A program made the translations under genes and the position numbers. 64,000 nucleotides of DNA from Pseudomonadota bacterium (GTDB lineage: Bacteria; Pseudomonadota; Alphaproteobacteria; Rhizobiales; Tepidamorphaceae), in contig JAEWYT010000215.1 of the NCBI GenBank assembly GCA_023458595.1, positions 1 through 64,000 on the forward strand, read 5' to 3'. Positions within the stretch are counted from its first letter, which is position 1, and every line of letters starts with the position of its first letter. Positions 40,336-47,412 of this stretch are shown here, piece by piece. The notes below the pieces were generated by a model, which was not told the origin of the DNA, did not search any database, and worked only from the letters and a program-made list of their open reading frames with translations.

Positions 40336-41967
40336 ATGATCCGAACCCTGAGCGTCCCGGAACGTCGTTACGGCCTGGCGCTTGCGATCCTCCTGAGCCT
40401 CCTCGGGCTGCTGATGGCGGCGGCGGCGCGGCAGGGACCCATGGCCGTGCACGGGGGAATGGCGCTGGCGCTCGGGCTCGTGCTGGCCTTCGCGCTGGGC
40501 GGCGGCCTCTACGATCCCGCCCCGCCCGCCGATCGCGCCCGGCGCTACTACGACGAGCCGACCCGGTTCGGGATCGCCATGGCGCTGATCTGGGCGACGA
40601 TCGGCATGGGCGTCGGCGTCTGGGTCGCGGCGCTGCTCTACTGGCCCGAGGCGACGCCGGCGCTGCCGTGGACCAGTTTCGGCCGCCTGCGCCCCGTGCA
40701 CACCACCGGCGTGATCTTCGGATTCGGCGGGAACGCCCTGATCGCCACCTCGTTCCACGTCATGCAGCGCACGTCCCGCGCGCGGCTGGCCGACGCCGTC
40801 AGCCCCTGGGCCGTGCTGATCGGCTACAACCTGTTCTGCGTCTGGGCCGTCAGCGGCTATCTGATGGGGTCGACCCAGTCGAAGGAATATGCCGAGGCGG
40901 AGTGGTACGCCGACCTCTGGCTGGTGGTGGTCTGGGTCGCCTACCTGGTGCTCTACCTGCGCACGCTCGCCCGCCGCAACGAGCCGCACATCTACGTCGC
41001 CAACTGGTACTACATGGCCTTCATCCTGGTCGTGGCGATGCTGCACATCGTCAACAACCTCGCCCTGCCGGTCAGCCTGGCCGGGACGAAGAGCTTCACC
41101 ATCTGGTCGGGCGTGCAGGATGCGATGGTCCAGTGGTGGTACGGCCACAACGCCGTCGCCTTCTTCCTGACGGCCGGCTTCCTGGGAATGCTCTACTACT
41201 TCCTGCCGGTGCGCTCGGGGCGGCCGATCTGGTCGTACCGGCTGTCGATCGTCAGCTTCTGGGGCATCGTCTTCTTCTACATCTGGGTCGGCTCGCACCA
41301 CCTCCACTACACCGCTCTGCCCTACTGGGTGCAGACGCTGGGCATGACCTTCTCGATCATGCTGCTGGTGCCGTCCTGGTCGTCGGCGGGCAACGCCATC
41401 GCCACGCTGAACGGCGCCTGGCACAAGGTGCGCGACGACGCCACGTTGCGGTTCATGTTCGTCGCCGCGGTGTTCTACGGGCTGTCCACCTTCGAAGGAT
41501 CGTTCCTCGCCATCCGGCCGGTGAATTCGCTGTCGCACTACACCGACTGGACGGTGGGCCACGTGCATTCCGGCACGCTCGGCTGGGTGGCGATGATCAT
41601 CTTCGGGGCGATCTACACCCTGGTGCCGCAGCTTTCGGGGCGATCCGCCATGGCCTGGCCGCGGGCGGTGGAATGGCACTTCTGGCTCGCCGTCACGGGG
41701 ACCCTCGTCTACGTGGTGGCGATGTGGAACGCCGGCATCACCCAGGGCCTGATGTGGCGGACCTACGCGGAGAACGGGGCGCTCGCCTACAGCTTCCTGC
41801 AATCGGTCATGGCGATGGCGCCGTACTACCTGCTGCGCACCGTCGGCGGATCGCTCTTCCTCGCCGGCGCCCTCCTGTGCGCGCTGAACACGTGGGCGAC
41901 GATGCGCGGCACCGCCGCCAGCGCGGCGCAGGCCGACCGTCCGTTCGCCGCGGTCGCGGCGGAGTAG
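40336..41967 (+). CDS. ccoN: cbb3-type cytochrome c oxidase subunit I
   Basis: Catalytic heme-copper subunit of the high-affinity oxidase, 543 aa with about 14 membrane helices. Metal-ligand histidines are visible in RPVHTTGVIFGFG, YGHNAVAFFLTAGFLG, GSHHLHYTALPYW and VGHVHSGTLGW. Typical CcoN segments YVANWYYMAFILVVAMLHIVNN and GLSTFEGSFLAIRPVNSLSHYTDWTVGH are intact. The ATG (MIRTLSVPERR) is chosen because the family begins here and the gene follows nsrR closely. It reduces O2 to water under microaerobic conditions. Confidence 0.97.
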   Translation: MIRTLSVPERRYGLALAILLSLLGLLMAAAARQGPMAVHGGMALALGLVLAFALGGGLYDPAPPADRARRYYDEPTRFGIAMALIWATIGMGVGVWVAALLYWPEATPALPWTSFGRLRPVHTTGVIFGFGGNALIATSFHVMQRTSRARLADAVSPWAVLIGYNLFCVWAVSGYLMGSTQSKEYAEAEWYADLWLVVVWVAYLVLYLRTLARRNEPHIYVANWYYMAFILVVAMLHIVNNLALPVSLAGTKSFTIWSGVQDAMVQWWYGHNAVAFFLTAGFLGMLYYFLPVRSGRPIWSYRLSIVSFWGIVFFYIWVGSHHLHYTALPYWVQTLGMTFSIMLLVPSWSSAGNAIATLNGAWHKVRDDATLRFMFVAAVFYGLSTFEGSFLAIRPVNSLSHYTDWTVGHVHSGTLGWVAMIIFGAIYTLVPQLSGRSAMAWPRAVEWHFWLAVTGTLVYVVAMWNAGITQGLMWRTYAENGALAYSFLQSVMAMAPYYLLRTVGGSLFLAGALLCALNTWATMRGTAASAAQADRPFAAVAAE

Positions 41968-41971
41968 CGCG

Positions 41972-42703
41972 ATGCTGAGGCTCCACTACAACCTCGAGAA
42001 GATCTCCATGGGGCTCGTGGCCGCGATCATCCTCGCCGCCTCCGTCGGCGGCATCGTCGAGATCGCGCCGCTGTTCACCATCAAGCAGACGGTGGACGTG
42101 CCGGAGGATCTCCGCCCGCAGACGCCGCTGGAGCTCGCCGGCCGCGAGATCTATCTGCGCGAGGGCTGCTACGCCTGTCACAGCCAGATGGTGCGCTCGC
42201 TGGCCGACGAGATCGATCGCTACGGCCCGTACTCGCTGGCCTCGGAGTCCGCCTACGACCACCCGATGCTGTGGGGCTCGAAGCGCACCGGGCCCGACCT
42301 GGCGCGGCTGGGCGGCAAGTACTCCAACGCCTGGCACGTCGCGCACCTGACCGATCCGCGCGCGGTCGTGCCGGCGTCGATCATGCCCGCCTATCCGTGG
42401 CTGATGCGGCCGCTGGAGACCGGGGAGCTGCCGGCGCAGCTGACGACCCTGGCGCGGCTGGGCGTTCCCTACACGGAGGAAATGATCGCCAATGCCGGGC
42501 GCGACGCGCTGGCGCAATCGCGACCGGACGGCGACGACGCGGCCGGCGTCACCGAGCGCTACGGCGAAAGCGTCGCCCTCGACGCGTTCGACGGCGATCC
42601 CGCGCGGCTGACCGAGATGGACGCGCTCGTCGCCTACCTGCAGTCGCTCGGGCGGCTCACCAATGCGGCCCACGCGGAGAGCGCAGGGGAGGGGCCGCGA
42701 TGA
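41972..42703 (+). CDS. ccoO: cbb3-type cytochrome c oxidase subunit II (mono-heme)
   Basis: 243 aa. One N-terminal membrane helix (about residues 13-36) anchors a periplasmic cytochrome c domain with heme motif CYACH (C66-C69-H70) and the conserved SQMVRSL, YGPYSLASESAYDHPMLWGSKRTGPDL and Met-ligand region ASIMPAYPWL. It shuttles electrons from CcoP to CcoN. The gene begins 4 bases after ccoN and its stop overlaps the ccoQ start (ATGA). Confidence 0.97.
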   Translation: MLRLHYNLEKISMGLVAAIILAASVGGIVEIAPLFTIKQTVDVPEDLRPQTPLELAGREIYLREGCYACHSQMVRSLADEIDRYGPYSLASESAYDHPMLWGSKRTGPDLARLGGKYSNAWHVAHLTDPRAVVPASIMPAYPWLMRPLETGELPAQLTTLARLGVPYTEEMIANAGRDALAQSRPDGDDAAGVTERYGESVALDAFDGDPARLTEMDALVAYLQSLGRLTNAAHAESAGEGPR

Positions 42704-42882
42704 GCCCGAGCCACGACGATCTCGTCTTCCTCGCCAAGACCGCCGGCCTGATCTGGATGATGGGCTTCTTCGTGATCGTCGTGGTCCTGGCCTACCGTCC
42801 GAGCCGCCGCGCCGCGATGGACCGCGCCGCGCGGTCCATCTTGCCCGACGCCGCCGCGCGGCAACCGGACGAGCGGCCATGA
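42700..42882 (+). CDS. ccoQ: cbb3 oxidase small subunit CcoQ
   Basis: 60 aa, too short for many gene finders. One membrane helix (AGLIWMMGFFVIVVVLAYRPS) followed by a basic, Arg/Ala-rich cytoplasmic tail, the typical CcoQ layout. It stabilises the oxidase complex. Start and stop both overlap the neighbours by 4 bases (ATGA), so translation is coupled through ccoOQP. Confidence 0.9.
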   Translation: MSPSHDDLVFLAKTAGLIWMMGFFVIVVVLAYRPSRRAAMDRAARSILPDAAARQPDERP

Positions 42883-43772
42883 GCGATCACGCGCCGCACG
42901 GCTCCGACATCGACCCCGTCACCGGCTACGGGACCACCGGGCACGAGTGGAACGGCATCCGCGAGCTGAACACGCCGTTCCCGCGCATCGTGCTGGTGGC
43001 GCTGGCCCTGACGTTCGCCTACTCCGTCGTGACCTGGGTGCTGCTGCCCGCCTGGCCGGTGGGACGCGACTATACGCGGGGCCTGCTCGGGCTCGATCAG
43101 CAGGAGGTCGCCGCGGAGGGCTATCGGCGCCTGACCGAGGAACGGGCCGAGTGGACGCGGCCCTTCGCCTCGGGCGATTTCGCCGCCCTGGCCGCCGACG
43201 GCGACCTGATGGCGCACGCCATGCCGGCCGCCGCGCGCCTCTTCGCCGACAACTGCGCGGCCTGCCACGGCCGCGACGGCACGGGAGGGCCCGGATTCCC
43301 CAGCCTGGCGGACGGCGCCTGGCTCTGGGACGGCGCGCCGGAGGCCATCGCCGAGACCGTGCGCGTCGGCATCAACAGCACCCATCCCGACACCCGCTTC
43401 AGCCAGATGCCGGCCTTCGGTCGCGACGGGATGCTGCCGCGCGAGGACATCGCGGCCGTCATCGACCACGTGCTGGCGCTTTCCTCCGGACGGGCCGACC
43501 CGGAAAGCGCGGGCGCGGCGATCTTCGCCGACAACTGCGCCTCCTGCCACGGCGAGGACGGACGCGGCGGCCTGGGGACCGGCGCGCCGTCGCTGGCGGA
43601 CGATCACTGGATCTACGGCGGCGGCCGCGACGACATCCTGACCACGCTTCGCAACGGGCGCCAGGGCGTGATGCCGTCCTGGGAGGGCCGGCTCGACGAT
43701 ACCGAAATCAACATGCTCGCGCTCTTCGTCGCGTCGATGAGCCGGGACGCCAACGCGGAGGGCAGGCAATGA
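42879..43772 (+). CDS. ccoP: cbb3-type cytochrome c oxidase subunit III (di-heme)
   Basis: 297 aa. The N-terminal CcoP motif GTTGHEWNGIRELNTPFPR precedes one membrane helix (about residues 36-60). Two cytochrome c domains follow, with heme motifs CAACH (C126-H130) and CASCH (C220-H224) and Met-ligand regions near SQMPAFG and GVMPSWEG. It accepts electrons from soluble cytochrome c. The assembly genes ccoGHIS do not follow here; they must lie elsewhere. Confidence 0.97.
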   Translation: MSDHAPHGSDIDPVTGYGTTGHEWNGIRELNTPFPRIVLVALALTFAYSVVTWVLLPAWPVGRDYTRGLLGLDQQEVAAEGYRRLTEERAEWTRPFASGDFAALAADGDLMAHAMPAAARLFADNCAACHGRDGTGGPGFPSLADGAWLWDGAPEAIAETVRVGINSTHPDTRFSQMPAFGRDGMLPREDIAAVIDHVLALSSGRADPESAGAAIFADNCASCHGEDGRGGLGTGAPSLADDHWIYGGGRDDILTTLRNGRQGVMPSWEGRLDDTEINMLALFVASMSRDANAEGRQ

Positions 43773-43930
43773 CGCTGGCATCGCAACGGCGCCTCGCGAT
43801 CCTCGGCGCGATCGTCCTGGCCGGCGTGTTCCTCGCGGCCAACGCTCATCTCCTGACGGTCGCCGTGCGCTCGCAGCCCGACTGCGTCGCGCCCGCGCCG
43901 GACAAGCCGCCCGCGCGGCGCGCCTGCTGA
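43769..43930 (+). CDS. 53-aa single-helix membrane protein in the cbb3 operon
   Basis: Encodes 53 aa, overlapping the ccoP stop by 4 bases (ATGA). A basic N-terminus (MTLASQRRLA) and one hydrophobic helix (ILGAIVLAGVFLAANAHLLTVAV) lead to a Cys-containing tail (SQPDCVAPAPDKPPARRAC). Coupled translation with ccoP supports a real gene; it may be an accessory subunit of the oxidase. Not recognised as CcoH, which is larger. Confidence 0.7.
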   Translation: MTLASQRRLAILGAIVLAGVFLAANAHLLTVAVRSQPDCVAPAPDKPPARRAC

Positions 43931-43939
43931 GGTCAGCCC

Positions 43940-44743
43940 ATGCTCGAGCCGCTTCCCGCCCTTCATCCGCCGCGCCGGCCGGCCTCGCCTTTCGCGCGAA
44001 ACCTGCCGGCCGGCGCCGCGTTGGACTGGCTGCGGGCGGGATGGGACGACTTCCGGCGCAAGCCCGCGCCGAGCCTCGTCTACGGGCTGCTGATCTTCGC
44101 GATCTCCGTCGCGGTCCTGGTGGGGCTCCATGCGACCGGGACGATCTATCTGGTGCTGCCCGCGCTCGCCGGGTTCCTGATCGTCGGTCCGTTCTTCGCG
44201 CTCGGGCTCTACGAGAAGAGCAGGCGTCTTGCCGCGGGCGAGCCGGTGAGCCTGGGCGCGATGCTGCGCGCCCGGCCCACCTCGACCGGCCAGCTGGCGT
44301 TCGCCGGCCTGATGCTGGGGCTGCTCGTGTTCTTCTGGCTGCGGGCCGCCGACCTCCTGTACGCCCTGTTCTTCGGGCTCCAGCCTTTTCCCGGCGCCGA
44401 CGAAGCGTTGGCAAACGTGCTGACGACGCCGCGGGGATGGACGCTGATGGCGGTGGGGGCCGCCATCGGCGGCCTCTTCGCCGCCTTCGCCTTCGCCATC
44501 AGCCTGTTCTCCATCCCGATGCTGATGAGCGAGCGGCGCGACGCGCTGACGGCGCTCGGCATGAGTTTCGGCATGACGACCGGCAATCTGCCCGCGGCGC
44601 TCGCCTGGGGAGCGATCGTCGTCACCGGGATCGCCCTGTCCGTGGCCACGGGGCTCCTGGGCCTCGTCGTCATCTATCCGGTCCTGGGCCACGGCACCTG
44701 GCATGCCTGGCGCGCCATCGCCCGGGACGGGGCCGGACCGTGA
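43940..44743 (+). CDS. DUF2189 integral membrane protein
   Basis: 267 aa with about six membrane helices (LVYGLLIFAISVAVLVGL; IYLVLPALAGFLIVGPFFALGLYE; LAFAGLMLGLLVFFWL; GAAIGGLFAAFAFAISLFSIPML; AALAWGAIVVTGIALSVATGLLGLVVIYPVLG). The N-terminal ALDWLRAGWDDFRRKPAPSLVYG is the DUF2189 opening. Members are often near cytochrome oxidase genes; role unknown. Nine bases after the 53-aa gene, so probably the same operon. Confidence 0.85.
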   Translation: MLEPLPALHPPRRPASPFARNLPAGAALDWLRAGWDDFRRKPAPSLVYGLLIFAISVAVLVGLHATGTIYLVLPALAGFLIVGPFFALGLYEKSRRLAAGEPVSLGAMLRARPTSTGQLAFAGLMLGLLVFFWLRAADLLYALFFGLQPFPGADEALANVLTTPRGWTLMAVGAAIGGLFAAFAFAISLFSIPMLMSERRDALTALGMSFGMTTGNLPAALAWGAIVVTGIALSVATGLLGLVVIYPVLGHGTWHAWRAIARDGAGP

Positions 44744-44814
44744 GCTTCGGGCATCTCGTCACGCCGTCGACCGGCAAGAAGCATCGCCGGCAACCAAAGG
44801 AAAAGGAGAGAAGA

Positions 44815-45048
44815 ATGGACAACTGGCTGCCGACCCTCGTCACCGCGACGCCGAGCGAGGGCTACGACCTGGCCGTGAAACTGGCCCGCATCGCCGTCAA
44901 GAAGACCCAGCCGGACGCCGCCGAGCGCGAGCGGATGCGCCCCGCATACGCCGGCGACGCCGACGCGCTGATCGCGGTCTCCCAGGTCGTCGCGACCCAC
45001 TTCGCCACCATCTCGGCGGCCAACGACTACTGGCGGGACGGCGCTTGA
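44815..45048 (+). CDS. 77-aa hypothetical protein
   Basis: Encodes MDNWLPTLVTATPSEGYDLA... to NDYWRDGA, 77 aa, soluble and mostly helical; no family recognised. AAGGAGAGAAGA immediately before the ATG is a very strong ribosome-binding site and fixes the start. An upstream in-frame GTG at 44740 overlaps the DUF2189 stop but lacks such a site. Probably the last gene of the cbb3 block. Confidence 0.65.
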   Translation: MDNWLPTLVTATPSEGYDLAVKLARIAVKKTQPDAAERERMRPAYAGDADALIAVSQVVATHFATISAANDYWRDGA

Positions 45049-45138
45049 GAGCGGCCGTCGCCGGCGGGAGCCGGTGCGGGCGGCGGACAACCGGCTCTCC
45101 GTTCCCAATGCGCGCGGCGCCGTCCTTCCTCCCGACTA

Positions 45139-45176
45139 TTGACTTCGATCCCGGACCCACCTAACACCTGTTAGGT
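45139..45176 (+). promoter_or_regulatory. tetR promoter with operator palindrome over the -10 and start codon
   Basis: TTGACT (45139-45144), 17-base spacer, TAACAC (45162-45167). A perfect palindrome ACCTAACA-CC-TGTTAGGT (45159-45176) covers the -10 and runs into the GTG start at 45175. Transcription should begin at or next to the start codon. Position and symmetry fit autorepression by the TetR protein it precedes. Confidence 0.65.
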
Positions 45177-45795
45177 GACCGATCCGCAGACGACGCCCCT
45201 CAACGCCCGACGCCGCATACTCGACATAGCGGCGCGGCTCTTCCGCGAGCAGGGCTATGCCGCCGTGTCGCTGCGCATGATCGCGGCCGAGGCCGGCATG
45301 AAGGCGGCCAGCCTCTACTACCACTTCGCATCCAAGGAAGACCTGGTCGTGGAGATCCTGGACGAGGGGATCCGCTCGGTCCAGGCGGCGGTCGAGGCCG
45401 CGCTCGCCGGTCTCGAAACGGGCGATGCCCGGCTCGTCCTTAGGAGCGCCGTCGCCGCGCATCTGGAGAGCCTGCTGCGCCAGAGCGACTACACGTCGGC
45501 CAACGTGCGCATCTTCGGGCAAGTGCCGGAAGCCGTGCGCGAAAGGAGCCTGGCGGCCAGGCGGGACTACGAGAAGCTCTGGGACGATCTTCTCGCGCGT
45601 CTGCACGCGGAAACGGCCGGCGGGTCTCCTGCCCGCGGAACGTACCGTTTCGCGCGCCTGATGATCCTCGGCGCGCTCAACGCTTCCCTCGAATGGTTCG
45701 ACCCGGAGCGCGGCAGCGTCGAGGCGCTGGCCGCGGAGTATGCGGCGCTGATCTGGGACGGGCTCGAGCGGACGATCAGGGAGGAGGCGGCCTGA
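45175..45795 (+). CDS. TetR/AcrR family transcriptional regulator
   Basis: 206 aa. N-terminal HTH: ILDIAARLFREQGYAAVSLRMIAAEAGMKAASLYYHFASKEDLVVEIL, the TetR signature. The ligand-binding domain is helical. The GTG start has no ribosome-binding site and coincides with the predicted transcription start, so a leaderless mRNA is likely. It is 2 bases before the carboxylase beta gene and is the obvious local regulator of that operon, probably responding to an acyl-CoA. Confidence 0.9.
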   Translation: MTDPQTTPLNARRRILDIAARLFREQGYAAVSLRMIAAEAGMKAASLYYHFASKEDLVVEILDEGIRSVQAAVEAALAGLETGDARLVLRSAVAAHLESLLRQSDYTSANVRIFGQVPEAVRERSLAARRDYEKLWDDLLARLHAETAGGSPARGTYRFARLMILGALNASLEWFDPERGSVEALAAEYAALIWDGLERTIREEAA

Positions 45796-45797
45796 CG

Positions 45798-47402
45798 ATG
45801 GCGAAGATCGAGACAACGATCGATCCGGGATCGGCCGCCTTCGCCGCCAACCGGGCCGCCTTCGAGGCGCGCCTCGCGACCCTGCGCGAGCGCAAGGCGC
45901 TCGTCGCTATGGGCGGCGGCGAAGCTCATACCGCGCGCCACAGGAAGCGGGGCAAGCTGCCCGTGCGGAGCCGCATCGACCTCCTCGCCGATCCCGGGAC
46001 GCCGTTCCTCGAGCTGGCGGCGCTCGCGGCCTGGGGGCAGTACGGCAACGAGGTGCCGGCGGCCGGCATCGTCACCGGCGTCGCCGTCGTCGCCGGAATC
46101 CCGGTCATGGTCATCGCCAACGACGCGACGGTGAAGGGCGGCTCCTTCTACCGGGAGACGGTCAAGAAGCACGTGCGCGCGCAGGAGATCGCCGAGGCCA
46201 ACCGGCTGCCCTGCCTCTATCTCGTCGATTGCGGCGGCGCGAACCTGCCGCAGCAGGACCAGGTCTTTCCCGACAAGGACCACTTCGGCAACACCTTCCT
46301 GCGCCAGTGCCGCATGTCGGCCTCCGGCCTGCCCCAGGTCTCGGCCGTCTTCGGCGGGTCCACGGCGGGCGGGGCCTATATTCCCGCGCTGTCCGACGAG
46401 GTGATCATGGTGCGCGGCCGCGGGCGCATCCATCTCGGCGGCCCGTCCATCGTGAAGGTCGCGATCAACGAGGACATCGACGGGGAGGCGCTGGGCGGCG
46501 CGGAGATGCACACGCGCGTCTCCGGCGTCTCGGACTACCTCGCCGAGGACGAATACGAGGCCCTCGCCAAGATGCGCGAGGTCGTCGCCTCGTTCGCCTT
46601 CACGCGGCCGATGGTGCCGCCGGGGCCGGTCCGGCCGCCGCTCTACTCCGCCGACGAGCTGCCCGGGGTCGTGCCGGCCGACCGCCGCACGCCCTATGAC
46701 GCGCGCGAGATCATCGCCAGGATCGCGGACGCGAGCGACTTCGTCGAGTTCAAGCCCGAATGGGGCGCCAGCCTCGTCGCCGGCACGGCCTGGATCCACG
46801 GCTTTCCCGTCGGCATCCTCGCCAACAACGGTCCCCTCTATTCCGACAGCTCGCTGAAGGCGGCGCACTTCATCTCGATGTGCGACCAGCGCGGCGTCCC
46901 GCTCGTTTTCCTGCAGAACATCTCGGGCTTCATGGTGGGCGGCGAGGCGGAGCGCGGCGGCATCGCGAAGGATTCCGCCAAGATGGTCTATGCCATGGCG
47001 ACGGCGGAGGTGCCGCGTCTCACCGTCATCGTCGGCGGCTCCTACGGCGCGGGCAACTACGGCATGTGCGGCCGCGGCTTCTGGCCGGAGTTCCTGTTCG
47101 CCTGGCCGACCGCCGAATGCGCGACCATGAGCGCCGACATCGCGGCGAACGTCATGCTGGAGCTGCGCCGCACCAGCGTGCGCCTCGGCCCGGCGTCCGA
47201 GCAGGAACTCGGCGAGATAGAGCGCGGCGTGCGCGAGCAGTACGCCGAGCAGTCCGACCCCTACTACGCGACGTCGCGGCTCTGGGACGACGGCATCGTC
47301 GAGCCGCAGGAGACGCGCGACGTGCTCGGCCTCTGCCTCGCCCTTTGCGCGAGCCGCGGCGACGTGCCGGTGCGCGGCCACCGCCGCGTCTTCAGGATGT
47401 AG
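45798..47402 (+). CDS. acyl-CoA carboxylase, carboxyltransferase (beta) subunit
   Basis: 534 aa, two crotonase-like carboxyltransferase halves, the size of 3-methylcrotonyl-CoA carboxylase beta (MccB/LiuB) or geranyl-CoA carboxylase beta (AtuC). Key segments: NDATVKGGSFYRETVKKHVRAQEIA, FGGSTAGGAYIPALSDEVIMVRG, ILANNGPLYSDSSLKAAHFI, FLQNISGFMVGGEAERGGIAKDSAKM and GGSYGAGNYGMCGRGF. Adjacent to a biotin subunit. Which branched acyl-CoA it uses cannot be fixed by eye; methylcrotonyl-CoA is the default. Confidence 0.88.
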   Translation: MAKIETTIDPGSAAFAANRAAFEARLATLRERKALVAMGGGEAHTARHRKRGKLPVRSRIDLLADPGTPFLELAALAAWGQYGNEVPAAGIVTGVAVVAGIPVMVIANDATVKGGSFYRETVKKHVRAQEIAEANRLPCLYLVDCGGANLPQQDQVFPDKDHFGNTFLRQCRMSASGLPQVSAVFGGSTAGGAYIPALSDEVIMVRGRGRIHLGGPSIVKVAINEDIDGEALGGAEMHTRVSGVSDYLAEDEYEALAKMREVVASFAFTRPMVPPGPVRPPLYSADELPGVVPADRRTPYDAREIIARIADASDFVEFKPEWGASLVAGTAWIHGFPVGILANNGPLYSDSSLKAAHFISMCDQRGVPLVFLQNISGFMVGGEAERGGIAKDSAKMVYAMATAEVPRLTVIVGGSYGAGNYGMCGRGFWPEFLFAWPTAECATMSADIAANVMLELRRTSVRLGPASEQELGEIERGVREQYAEQSDPYYATSRLWDDGIVEPQETRDVLGLCLALCASRGDVPVRGHRRVFRM

Positions 47403-47412
47403 GGGGGATCGG

